From contig CAKUJL010000049.1 in NCBI GenBank assembly GCA_934661715.1, positions 1 through 8,650 of the forward strand: a DNA stretch of 8,650 nt, in the 5' to 3' direction. This DNA is from an uncultured Oscillospiraceae bacterium. GTDB lineage: Bacteria > Bacillota > Clostridia > Oscillospirales > Oscillospiraceae. Each line of letters starts with the position of its first letter. The first letter of the stretch is position 1. Below the pieces are notes generated by a model. It was given only the letters and a program-made list of their open reading frames with translations. It was not told where the DNA came from and ran no database searches. This document shows, piece by piece, positions 1 to 6,561 of this stretch. A program made the translations under genes and the position numbers.

Positions 1-4
1 GCAA

Positions 5-12
5 CACCCCCT
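5..12 (-). promoter_or_regulatory. Ribosome binding site of the next gene, which lies off the left edge
   Basis: Read on the minus strand, AGGGGGTG lies 12 nt after the mglB stop codon. It is a good Shine-Dalgarno sequence whose start codon would fall just outside the window. An Mgl ATP-binding protein gene is the expected neighbour from family knowledge, but none of it is visible. Confidence 0.4.
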
Positions 13-24
13 GAGATTCAGAGA

Positions 25-1122
25 TTAGCCGAAGTAGGAAGCGTCAACCTTTACGTAGTCAACCCAGTAGTAGTTGTCGATGGCTTCGCCGTTCAGAGCC
101 TGGACAGCAACGTCAACAGCCTTGTGGGACTGGCCGATGTGGTCGTTCAGGACGGTGCCGGTCATGGTGCCGTTCTTGACCATCTCCTGGCATTCTTCCA
201 GAGCGTCAACGCCGAGCAGGTAGATGTCTTCGCCAACCGTGCGGCCCGCAGCGGTGATGGCAGCGGCTGCGCCGAGCGCCATGCCGTCGTTGTTGCAGAA
301 GATGACGTCGACCTTGTCGCCATGAGCGGACAGAGCGTTCGCAGCGATCTGCTGGCCCTTATCGGTTGCCCAGTTGCCGACCTGATCGTCGAGGCACTCG
401 ACCTTGATGCCAGCGTCTTCCAGAGCCTTGATGGAGAACTCGGTGCGGTACTGCGCGTCGATGTTCTCGGGGTCGCCTTCGATCATAACGTAGGAGACAA
501 CGCCGTCGCCGTTCGCGTCGCCCTTGTCAGGCAGAGCCGCGACGATTTCGCCCTGATACGTGCCGGACTGACGAGCGTCAGCGCCAACGTAGCAGACACC
601 GGGGTTGTTGAGGATGCCTTCGTAAGCCTCGTCCAGGGGCTTGCCGTCGGCGTCGTAGGCCAGAGGCTCACGGTTGATCAGAACCAGCGGGATGCCGGCG
701 TCAACAACCTTGTTGACGATGGTGTCGGCAGAGGAGGTCTGAACGAGGTTGCAGATAATCAGGTCCACACCCTGGGTGATGAAGGTGTTGATCTGCTCGG
801 TCTGGGTGGCCATGTCGTTCTTGCCGTCAACGATGGTGATGTCGTACTTGACGGTGTCGGTCTGCAGGCTCTCCATGTAGCTCTTGAGCTCGTTGCGGTA
901 GAGGGTCATGAAGTTGTCGTCGAACTGATAGATCGCGACGCCGACCTTGTAGGTCTTGGCCTCAGCGGCGGGTTCGGCAGTGGTTTCTTCGGTGGTTGCG
1001 GTTTCGGTGGTCGTGGTTTCGGTGGACTCGGTGGTGGCCGGAGCCGTCGTCTCCTGCTTGGCGCAGGCGGCGAATGCGAAAACCATGGTCAGAGCAAGCA
1101 GCAATGCAATGATCTTTTTCAT
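25..1122 (-). CDS. mglB: Galactose/glucose ABC transporter substrate-binding lipoprotein (MglB family)
   Basis: A 365-residue membrane-anchored sugar-binding protein that captures galactose or glucose outside the cell for an Mgl-type ABC importer. Residues 1-20 are a lipoprotein signal peptide with lipobox F17-A18-A19-C20. Residues about 21-55 are a Thr/Glu-rich linker. The fold then opens with YKVGVAIYQFDDNFM, as in E. coli MglB. By alignment from memory, E. coli MglB ligand residues match Y65, D69, N125, D222, R226, W251, N278, D306 and N326. The His152 position is Asn220 here. The calcium loop is visible as DANGDGVV (202-209), with D272 at the position of the distal glutamate. I chose the ATG at 1122 because it begins the signal peptide and has GGAGG 10 nt upstream. 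The longer upstream reading has no signal peptide at its start. The remaining importer genes should lie beyond the left edge. The family call is strong; the exact sugar is inferred. Confidence 0.95.
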   Translation of the reverse strand: MKKIIALLLALTMVFAFAACAKQETTAPATTESTETTTTETATTEETTAEPAAEAKTYKVGVAIYQFDDNFMTLYRNELKSYMESLQTDTVKYDITIVDGKNDMATQTEQINTFITQGVDLIICNLVQTSSADTIVNKVVDAGIPLVLINREPLAYDADGKPLDEAYEGILNNPGVCYVGADARQSGTYQGEIVAALPDKGDANGDGVVSYVMIEGDPENIDAQYRTEFSIKALEDAGIKVECLDDQVGNWATDKGQQIAANALSAHGDKVDVIFCNNDGMALGAAAAITAAGRTVGEDIYLLGVDALEECQEMVKNGTMTGTVLNDHIGQSHKAVDVAVQALNGEAIDNYYWVDYVKVDASYFG

Positions 1123-1189
1123 CTCGGGAAATCCTCCATTCAAATTTTTCCGGGCGGCACAGGACGGCCTTCGTTCCCGGTACGCACTT

Positions 1190-1198
1190 AGTTTAGCA
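1190..1198 (-). promoter_or_regulatory. Candidate extended -10 promoter for mglB
   Basis: The minus strand reads TGC-TAAACT, an extended -10 element (TGnTAnnnT), 68 nt upstream of the mglB start codon. No good -35 hexamer sits 17 nt upstream, which suits an extended -10 or an activator-dependent promoter. It lies downstream of the direct-repeat pair at 1234-1312. It is assigned by eye only. Confidence 0.35.
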
Positions 1199-1233
1199 GG
1201 TTTCCCGTCATCCGTATATCGAATTTTGGACTG

Positions 1234-1312
1234 CATTTTTCTGAAAAATTTTTCGTGTGTCGAAAACGGAATTCATTTTTTGTTCATATTTCACAAAAAT
1301 TCTCGTTTTGTC
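1234..1312 (-). repeat. Pair of imperfect 28-bp direct repeats upstream of mglB
   Basis: Two 28-bp minus-strand copies at 1285-1312 and 1234-1261 match at 20 of 28 positions without gaps. Both begin GACA, hold a central run of five T, and end in ATG. Their starts are 51 bp apart, about five helical turns. The copy nearer mglB contains the palindrome GAAAAATTTTTC (1243-1254). AraC-type regulators commonly bind direct repeats upstream of the -35 region, so these are candidate operators for the regulator at 4079-5308. The region is AT-rich, so chance similarity is a real alternative. Confidence 0.35.
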
Positions 1313-1365
1313 TTCCAGACCGTTCCGTTTTGTTCGCTGTCGTCGAATTGTCCCCATTTTTGTAC

Positions 1366-1399
1366 AGAAAAGTGCGCGGTGGACGCTTGTCCGCCGCAC
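1366..1399 (-). terminator. Possible rho-independent terminator after the sensor operon
   Basis: About 28 nt past the stop of the sensor binding-protein gene, the minus strand forms an interrupted hairpin. GTGC pairs with GCAC, GG with CC and GGAC with GTCC around an AAGC loop, followed by TTTTCTG. The stem has a 2-nt bulge and a C/A mismatch. It may separate the three sensor genes from mglB or leak into it. Confidence 0.4.
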
Positions 1400-1426
1400 A
1401 CGGCCTTGCAGGAATTGCATCAAAAT

Positions 1427-2389
1427 TCAATCGAACGAGAAGATCGCCTTCTGGCTTTCGATGGTAAACATCGTCTCGCGCGTGATGATGCTCGTGGTGG
1501 TGTTGATGAGAGAGTCCGCGTCAAACCGCTGGCCCTGAATGCTCTGCCAAGCCTTTTCCACGCCGAGGTAGCCCATCGCGTAGGGGTTCTGGGCGATGAG
1601 CGCGGACACCGCGCCCTTCTGCAAAAGCTCTACACAGATGGGGTTCGTGTCAAACGCGACCTCATAGACCTGCCCGCGCAGATCGAGGCGCTCGACCGCC
1701 ATCGCCGTCCCGACCGCCAGCGGCTCATTGAAGCCCACGAGCACGTTGATCTCGGGATGCTCGGTCAGAAGCTGCTCCGCCGCCTGCTGGGCCAGAGCCG
1801 CGTCCGTCGGCACGTTCACGGTGTAGATGGCCTCCACGCGCTTGTCCCCCGACATCACCACGCGAAAGCCCCGCTCGCGCTCCTGACAGTTCTGCGTCTC
1901 GACATCACAGTTGACGATGCCGACCACGATTTTCTCAAAATCCGTCTCCAGCGCCGCCCTTGCGCACATGCGCCCTGCCTGCACGTTGTCTGTTCCGAGC
2001 CGCGCCACCACGCCCTCGGAGTTCACGTCCGAGTCGATGACCACGACCGTCACGCCCGCGTCGGCCGCTTCGTCGATGGCCTGCGCGTTTTTTGTGTAGC
2101 TGATGGCGGAAAAGACGATGGCGTCCGCGCCGTCCGCGACCGCCTGCCGGATATACTCGTTCTGCGCCTCATAGTCCTCTTCCGTGTCGGGGCCCCAGAC
2201 GGTCAGATCGACGTTATATTCCGACTTTGCCGCGTTCGCGCCCGCGAAGACCGATTTCCAGAACTCCGTCGTCGTGGACTTCGCGACCAGATACATTTTA
2301 TACGGCCCGCCGGACGCGGTCTGCCGGCTGCATCCGGATGCGAACAGGAGAAGCGCTGCGAGAACGACTGCGCATATTCTTTTTTTCAT
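1427..2389 (-). CDS. Ribose/galactose-type periplasmic binding lipoprotein, probable sugar sensor
   Basis: A 320-residue type I sugar-binding protein of the RbsB/MglB superfamily (Peripla_BP_4 fold). Residues 1-20 are a lipoprotein signal peptide ending in A17-S18-G19-C20. Visible family features are KSTTTEFWKSVFAG (37-50), VVVIDSDVNSEGVVARLGTDN (115-135, hinge and ligand region), GFNEPLAVG (219-227), AFDTNP (245-250) and QNPYAMGYLG (267-276). It shares little sequence with the neighbouring MglB. The start at 2389 begins the signal peptide and has GGAG 7 nt upstream, inside the last codons of the kinase gene, with 4 nt between the genes, so translation is probably coupled. Its place directly behind a YesM-like kinase, rather than beside transporter permeases, suggests that it presents a sugar to the kinase, as XylFII does with LytS in Clostridium beijerinckii. 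That role and the ligand are inferred. Confidence 0.88.
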   Translation of the reverse strand: MKKRICAVVLAALLLFASGCSRQTASGGPYKMYLVAKSTTTEFWKSVFAGANAAKSEYNVDLTVWGPDTEEDYEAQNEYIRQAVADGADAIVFSAISYTKNAQAIDEAADAGVTVVVIDSDVNSEGVVARLGTDNVQAGRMCARAALETDFEKIVVGIVNCDVETQNCQERERGFRVVMSGDKRVEAIYTVNVPTDAALAQQAAEQLLTEHPEINVLVGFNEPLAVGTAMAVERLDLRGQVYEVAFDTNPICVELLQKGAVSALIAQNPYAMGYLGVEKAWQSIQGQRFDADSLINTTTSIITRETMFTIESQKAIFSFD

Positions 2390-2393
2390 CGTC

Positions 2394-4082
2394 TCACTCC
2401 TTCTGCTTCTTGGGCATCCGCACGATGACGCGCGTGCCGCGGTCGGGTTCGCTTTCGATCGTGATGCCATAGGCCTCGCCGAACCAGATTTTCAGCCGGT
2501 CGTCGACGTTTTTGATGCCGATGCCGGATTTGCTGTCACTGCGCCGGAAGATCGCCTCGATCTGTTCTTGCTCCATGCCGACGCCGTTATCCTCGACGGT
2601 TGCCAGAATGTCGTCGCCGCTGGACTGGATGCGGATGACGATCTCCCCTTCGTCGACCAGACCGTTGATGCCGTGGTAGATCGCGTTTTCGATGATGGGC
2701 TGAAGGGTGATCTTATTGCAGAGATAATCCAGACAGCTCCCGTCGACCTCGAAGCGGTAGGAGAACTGGTCCTTGTAGCGCACGGACTGGATTTGCAGAT
2801 AGCTCTTCGCGTGCTGCACCTCGCTGCGGATGGGGATGAGCTCGTGGCCCTTGCTGATGCTGATCCTAAAAAGCTGCGCAAGGGCGTTGACCATCACGAC
2901 AGCCTCCTTGTTCTTCCCCTGCTCACACATCCACGAAATAGAGTCGAGCGTATTGTATAGAAAATGCGGGTTGATCTGCGCCTGAAGCGCCTTGAGCTCG
3001 GTTTTGCGGAGGTTCACCTCTTCTGCGCGGACCGTCGCCATCAGCTGCTGGATTTTGCGCACCAGATGGGCAAAGGAGGATGACAGGTTCTGCACCTCGC
3101 GCACGCCGGAGACCGGCTCATAGACGAAGTTGTCCGCGTTTGTCTCAAAGGCCTCCATCGCGGAAATGAGGTCGTGGATGGGCCTTGACAAAACTCTTGA
3201 AAACAGCACGCTCACCGCCAACGTCGCCGCCACGATCGCGATCGCCGCAAACGCCAGCATCTGCGCGATCTCGCGCAGGTTGTCGGTGATGATCTCCTGC
3301 ACAAAGCTCACGCCCACCACACGCCAGTTTCCGTTTGCAAGCGTCTGCACGGTGTAGATCATCGTGCCGACCACGTGGCTTCCGTCGTCGAGCGTGGAAA
3401 TGAGCGCGGTATTCTCGCTCTTGAGATCGGCGTAGATGAGCTGCTGCTGCGGATGGTAGACGATGTTGCCGTCCATATCCTCAAGGAAGCAGTAGCCGCG
3501 CTGGCCGATGCCGATGCCGTTGATGTAAGAGGAAATGTTGCCGCAGCTGATATCCACCGCGACCCACTTTTCCCATTTTCCCGCGTCCACGGGCCGGATG
3601 ATCGTGACCACCCACGGATAGTACCCCTCAAAAAGGGACATGACGTGCGGCGCGGAAATGTAGCCGTCCTTATACGTGTCCAGCTTCGTGCGGTCAAAGG
3701 ACAGGTTTTCCAGAATGACGGGCCGCACCTCGTGATCTAAACTGTAGCAGTTCATCAGGTGCCCCGTCTCGTCGTAGATCGTCACCGCGACGACGTCGGG
3801 CCGAATCTCTAAAAACGTCTCAAAAAAATGCTCCCGGTCTTCTGAGGGCGTGATGAGCTCGCCCGCGAGAATTTCCATGACGTTGCTCATATCGTCCAGA
3901 TATCCGTCGACCGTGCTCGTCACCTGCGAGATCGTCCGCCGGCCGTCGGTCTGCGCGTTTCGGATGAGCGAACGCTGATACGTCTGCAAAAAGAACGCGA
4001 TCGCGCACCCGAGGATCCCGACCACGATCGCCGTCAGCGACAAGATCATGATCTGGTTCATGCTCAGGGTCTTCTTTTTCAT
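2394..4082 (-). CDS. Sensor histidine kinase, YesM/LytS-like (dCache-HAMP-His_kinase-HATPase)
   Basis: A 562-residue membrane histidine kinase. Helix 1 is at about 11-32. An extracytoplasmic dCache-like domain spans about 35-265 and includes MDGNIVYHP (203-211). Helix 2 is at about 273-294, followed by HAMP at 295-347. The His_kinase segment (PF06580 type) holds ALQAQINPHFLYNTLD with phospho-acceptor H373. The ATPase domain has its N box around N466 (LQPIIENAIYHG), G1 at 498-503 (DNGVGM) and a GIGIKNV box at 520-526. All core residues look intact. The start is fixed by an ATGA overlap with the regulator stop (4079-4082) and by GGGAG 7 nt upstream. It is expected to phosphorylate the adjacent YesN-like regulator. 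The following binding-protein gene suggests that the outside domain reads a protein-sugar complex; that is an inference from gene order. Confidence 0.95.
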   Translation of the reverse strand: MKKKTLSMNQIMILSLTAIVVGILGCAIAFFLQTYQRSLIRNAQTDGRRTISQVTSTVDGYLDDMSNVMEILAGELITPSEDREHFFETFLEIRPDVVAVTIYDETGHLMNCYSLDHEVRPVILENLSFDRTKLDTYKDGYISAPHVMSLFEGYYPWVVTIIRPVDAGKWEKWVAVDISCGNISSYINGIGIGQRGYCFLEDMDGNIVYHPQQQLIYADLKSENTALISTLDDGSHVVGTMIYTVQTLANGNWRVVGVSFVQEIITDNLREIAQMLAFAAIAIVAATLAVSVLFSRVLSRPIHDLISAMEAFETNADNFVYEPVSGVREVQNLSSSFAHLVRKIQQLMATVRAEEVNLRKTELKALQAQINPHFLYNTLDSISWMCEQGKNKEAVVMVNALAQLFRISISKGHELIPIRSEVQHAKSYLQIQSVRYKDQFSYRFEVDGSCLDYLCNKITLQPIIENAIYHGINGLVDEGEIVIRIQSSGDDILATVEDNGVGMEQEQIEAIFRRSDSKSGIGIKNVDDRLKIWFGEAYGITIESEPDRGTRVIVRMPKKQKE

Positions 4083-5308
4083 GCGCGGTCTCCCTTCCGT
4101 TCGCGCTCCTGCCGCATTTTGGCCGGCGATACGCCGTAGAACTTTTTGAAGCAGTAGCCGAAGTAGCTCTGGTCGGGATAGCCGCAGCGCCGCGCAATTT
4201 CGGCAATGCGGCTGTCGCTGCTCTCGAGTAAATTCGCCGCCACGCTCATGCGCTTGTGAATGAGAAGGTTAATGAACGTGTCGCCCGCGCTTTTTTTGAT
4301 GTTCGGGCCGAGATAGCTTGCGCTCACGTGCAGCCGGTCGCTCACCGTCTGAAGCGTCAGGCTCTCGTCCATATACTCCTTTTCGATGATCTGCAAAACC
4401 CGGCCGCAGAGCTGGTCCATGCCGCCAAGGCTTCCGGCCGAGCAGATGCCGCTCTCCTTTTCCGCGATGCGAAGGGCCTCCATCGCCTCTTTGTACGCCT
4501 CGTGCAGATCCTCCGACGGCGCGTGCTCCTTGCTGATACCGGCGCTGGCCGTGATGGAAAGCGTCCGGTGCAGCGCCCGCCTCAGCTCGTCAATGGCCGC
4601 GTGCAGCTGCAAAAAGCCGTTTTCCGACGCCAGAAGCAGCACAATGCGCCCGCCGGAACAGAACCCGCGGCACGAAAACTGCCGGGAGAGAAACTGCTCC
4701 GCCGCGCCCAGTGCCCGCTGGCAGCCCTGCGCGTCGGTGTCGGCGGAAAGCGCCGTTACCACAAGGCTCTTCGCCTTCTCCGGCTCTAAGCCCATGCGCC
4801 CGAGCGCCGCGAGATTCTGCGCCGGGCCTGCGTAAAAATAGCAGTCGAGCAGCATCGCCGCCGCGACGGCCTGATGGTTGGAGCTGTCCTGCCGCGCCCC
4901 CGAAAAATCGGAGAGCTTGCGCTCGATCCTGCTGTGAATTTCAATCAGCTCCTGCGTCAGCTGCGCCATTGAAATGGGCTTCAGCAGATACGCGATGACC
5001 TCGCAGGCGATGCCCTGCTGGGCGTATTCAAACTCGTCGTAGCCGCTCAGAAACGCGACCTGAATGAGCGGCTGCACGCTTTTGACCTGCGCGGCCAGCG
5101 CCGTGCCGGAGATAAAGGGCATGTGGATATCCGTCAGCAGAAAGTCCGGCTGCAATTCCTCCACCAGCTGCAAGGCGTCGAGTCCGTTGCTGGCCCTTCC
5201 GACCAGCCGAAAGCCGATGCCTTCCCAATCGATCAGCTGGCACACCGCGCCGAGCAGCTCCTGCTCATCGTCCGCGACCACCACGCTCAGAAGATTCTCT
5301 TTGTCCAT
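4079..5308 (-). CDS. YesN-like response regulator, REC domain plus AraC-type DNA-binding domain
   Basis: A 409-residue cytoplasmic transcription regulator. The receiver domain spans about 7-123, with the acidic pair D13/D14, phospho-acceptor D60 (in LLTDIHMP), S88 and K110-P111. The middle region, about 135-295, is the poorly conserved linker common in this family. Its ITASAGIS...EAYKEAMEALRIAE stretch recalls a degenerate cyclase-like fold. The C-terminal AraC domain has a first helix-turn-helix at about 317-342 (LTLQTVSDRLHVSASYLG) and a second at about 367-390 (RIAEIARRCGYPDQSYFGYCFKKF), ending with the usual GVSPAKMR. The start at 5308 has GGGGAGG about 8 nt upstream. It is the first gene of the three-gene sensor operon and overlaps the kinase by 4 bp. 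Likely targets are mglB and its downstream transporter genes, from context only. Confidence 0.95.
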   Translation of the reverse strand: MDKENLLSVVVADDEQELLGAVCQLIDWEGIGFRLVGRASNGLDALQLVEELQPDFLLTDIHMPFISGTALAAQVKSVQPLIQVAFLSGYDEFEYAQQGIACEVIAYLLKPISMAQLTQELIEIHSRIERKLSDFSGARQDSSNHQAVAAAMLLDCYFYAGPAQNLAALGRMGLEPEKAKSLVVTALSADTDAQGCQRALGAAEQFLSRQFSCRGFCSGGRIVLLLASENGFLQLHAAIDELRRALHRTLSITASAGISKEHAPSEDLHEAYKEAMEALRIAEKESGICSAGSLGGMDQLCGRVLQIIEKEYMDESLTLQTVSDRLHVSASYLGPNIKKSAGDTFINLLIHKRMSVAANLLESSDSRIAEIARRCGYPDQSYFGYCFKKFYGVSPAKMRQERERKGDRA

Positions 5309-5343
5309 CCGGCCGTCCTCCCCGAAAAATAGCGCTTTTTTCT

Positions 5344-5372
5344 ATCATATCATATAGCTTCCGGTTTTTCAC
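5344..5372 (-). promoter_or_regulatory. Candidate sigma-A promoter of the sensor operon
   Basis: On the minus strand a -35 GTGAAA (5367-5372) and a -10 TATGAT (5344-5349) are 17 bp apart, in an AT-rich patch about 36 bp upstream of the regulator start codon. A second overlapping TATGAT lies 5 bp further upstream. The -35 matches the consensus at 4 of 6 bases and the -10 at 5 of 6. Confidence 0.55.
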
Positions 5373-5473
5373 GCTTTTTTATCCTGCGCCCCATTTTTTG
5401 CGGAACCTGACGGGGGCTTTCTGCGTCTAACCGAAAAAATGACCGCGCCGCGGCAGAACAGGAGGCCCAATGC

Positions 5474-5800
5474 ATGGCCACAACAAAGGAATATCTCGAT
5501 TTTATCCTCGAACAGCTAAGCGGCATCCCCGGCATCGACTATAAAAAGATGTTCGGCGAATACCTCATCTATAGAAACGGCAAGCCCGCGCTTCTTGTCT
5601 GCGACAACACGGTGTTCGTCAAAAAGCTGCCGGAGCTGGCAACTCTGCTGCCGGATGCGCCCGAGGGCCTTCCCTACGAGGGCACGAAGCCGCACTACAT
5701 CCTCGACGTTGAAAACCGCGAGCTGACCGAAAAGGTTCTGGAGATCGTCGAGCGCGTCACTCCGTTTCCTAAGAAAAGGAAAAAAAGCAGTAACAAGTGA
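5474..5800 (+). CDS. TfoX N-terminal-domain family protein
   Basis: A 108-residue protein matching the TfoX/Sxy N-terminal domain (PF04993 type) without the C-terminal helical domain. The hallmark is GIDYKKMFGEYLIYRNGKPALLVCDNTVFVKK (20-51), followed by a helical second half and a Lys-rich tail from about residue 100. Stand-alone versions are common in Firmicutes and have no established role. The competence role of E. coli Sxy and Haemophilus TfoX should not be assumed. The start at 5474 has AGGAGG 8 nt upstream. An ATG 4 nt earlier is out of frame. It is divergent from the sensor operon and is followed after about 4 nt by the yjdF riboswitch, so read-through into yjdF is possible. No convincing promoter of its own was found. 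Confidence 0.85.
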   Translation: MATTKEYLDFILEQLSGIPGIDYKKMFGEYLIYRNGKPALLVCDNTVFVKKLPELATLLPDAPEGLPYEGTKPHYILDVENRELTEKVLEIVERVTPFPKKRKKSSNK

Positions 5801-5804
5801 ACAC

Positions 5805-5941
5805 CGCAAGGATAAAAACGCAACGCGCTTCTCTATGGAGATACGTTAGAGCTGGTAGGTAGCCCGGCCGCCCGGTTTTTACCGGGTAAGTAACCCTCCC
5901 CCTCCGGGTCGTCCGTTCCTTGCGCAAAAACAAAGGAGGGT
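5805..5941 (+). promoter_or_regulatory. yjdF-motif riboswitch (azaaromatic-responsive type)
   Basis: Leader of yjdF. An 8-bp closing stem pairs 5805-5812 with 5917-5924. Inside it are AACG/CGTT (5822-5825 with 5844-5847), an inner TCTC/GAGA hairpin (5830-5833 with 5838-5841), an unpaired run around TTAGAGCTGGTAGGTAG (5846-5862) and a CCCGGT/ACCGGG hairpin (5871-5876 with 5881-5886). ACCCTCC (5893-5899) is the exact complement of the yjdF ribosome binding site GGAGGGT (5935-5941). A competing hairpin pairs GGGT (5884-5887) with ACCC (5893-5896). This fits translational control. yjdF-motif RNAs are known to sit upstream of yjdF and to respond to varied azaaromatic compounds. Identification rests on the gene context and the visible stems; a covariance-model search was not possible here. 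Confidence 0.82.
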
Positions 5942-5945
5942 ATTT

Positions 5946-6356
5946 ATGAACACGACCACACTGACCATTTTCTTTGAAGACCCGTTCTGGGTCGGCGTTG
6001 TCGAGCGGCGAACGGACGGAGCGCTTCGCGTCTGCCGGACTGTTTTTGGAGCAGAGCCGCGCGACTTTGAGGTGCTGGACTTTGTCCGGCGCACGCTTCC
6101 CGCGCTTTCCTTCAGCCCAGCCGTCGAAGAAGACCGCCCGGGCGCAGCAGAAAGTCCCAAGCGCCGCCAGCGTCAGGCCCGGAAGCTTCTGGAAGGCTCC
6201 GGCATCGGGACAAAATCCCAGCAGGCGCTGTCTGCCCAGCGGGAGCTTCGAAAGCAGGAACGAAAGGTGCGTTCGCGCGAAGAAAAAGCGCTCGAAGCGC
6301 AGCGCCGCTTCCAGCTTAAGCAGCAAAAGCGCCATGAAAAGCAAAAAGGCCATTAA
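5946..6356 (+). CDS. yjdF: YjdF family protein (DUF2992)
   Basis: A 136-residue protein of the YjdF family. Recognisable blocks are LTIFFEDPFWVGVVE (6-20), VFGAEPRDFEVLDFV (33-47), SPKRRQRQARKLLEGSGIGTKSQQAL (70-94) and a very basic, probably coiled-coil C-terminal half ending LKQQKRHEKQKGH. These match the family along its full length. Its biochemical function is not established. The gene is usually controlled by the yjdF riboswitch, as here, and a role in handling toxic aromatic compounds has been proposed. The start at 5946 has AAAGGAGGGT about 5 nt upstream, in the segment that the riboswitch can sequester. A strong terminator follows 4 bp after the stop codon. Confidence 0.95.
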   Translation: MNTTTLTIFFEDPFWVGVVERRTDGALRVCRTVFGAEPRDFEVLDFVRRTLPALSFSPAVEEDRPGAAESPKRRQRQARKLLEGSGIGTKSQQALSAQRELRKQERKVRSREEKALEAQRRFQLKQQKRHEKQKGH

Positions 6357-6360
6357 GTCG

Positions 6361-6405
6361 GCAAAGACCCGGTTGGTATTACTCCAGCCGGGTCTTTTGC
6401 GTTTT
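6361..6405 (+). terminator. Rho-independent terminator of the tfoX-like/yjdF unit
   Basis: A 14-bp stem (6363-6376 with 6384-6397, one G-T pair) closes a 7-nt loop, TATTACT. It is preceded by AAAG and followed by TTTTGCGTTTTC. It starts 4 bp after the yjdF stop codon. The T-rich side lies on the plus strand. Confidence 0.9.
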
Positions 6406-6442
6406 CAGGCAGTCGTTTTTGTTCGATTCACTCCCTGCGCGT

Positions 6443-6468
6443 AGGGGCCGATGCCCTTCATCGCCCCT
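6443..6468. repeat. Short GC-rich palindrome (GTAGGGGC type)
   Basis: AGGGG and CGATG (6443-6453, with one bulged C at 6448) pair with CATCG and CCCCT (6459-6468) around a CCCTT loop. It has no T-run, so it is not a usual terminator. The GTAGGGGC...GCCCC pattern resembles dispersed intergenic palindromes that I recall from gut Oscillospirales genomes. That link is from memory and unverified. Confidence 0.45.
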
Positions 6469-6491
6469 CCAAAAGCGTCCCGTTTTTCGGA

Positions 6492-6520
6492 TTGTTTTTT
6501 GCCGCTTTCTATGATATAGT
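6492..6520 (+). promoter_or_regulatory. Candidate sigma-A promoter of the NSS transporter
   Basis: TTGTTT (6492-6497) and TATAGT (6515-6520) are exactly 17 bp apart. The -10 matches the consensus at 5 of 6 bases. Predicted initiation near 6527 gives a leader of about 35 nt before the start codon at 6562. Confidence 0.65.
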
Positions 6521-6561
6521 AGTAAAGTTTCGTAAAACGCGGCGAAAGAGAGGATTTTTAC

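Noticed and set aside
124..1191. Long plus-strand open frame opposite mglB
   Set aside because: Val/Asp/Gly-rich shadow produced by the strong third-position GC bias of mglB; no ribosome binding site and no recognisable family.
1208..1423. 71-codon minus-strand open frame in the gap before mglB
   Set aside because: It overlaps the candidate terminator, repeats and promoter, has no ribosome binding site and shows AT-rich noncoding composition.
956..2428. 490-codon plus-strand open frame across mglB and the sensor binding-protein gene
   Set aside because: It runs antisense to two clear lipoprotein genes and through their intergenic region, with His/Arg/Asp-rich shadow composition.
5398..5431. 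TTGCGG and TCTAAC as a promoter for the tfoX-like gene
   Set aside because: The 22-bp spacer is too long and both hexamers are weak.
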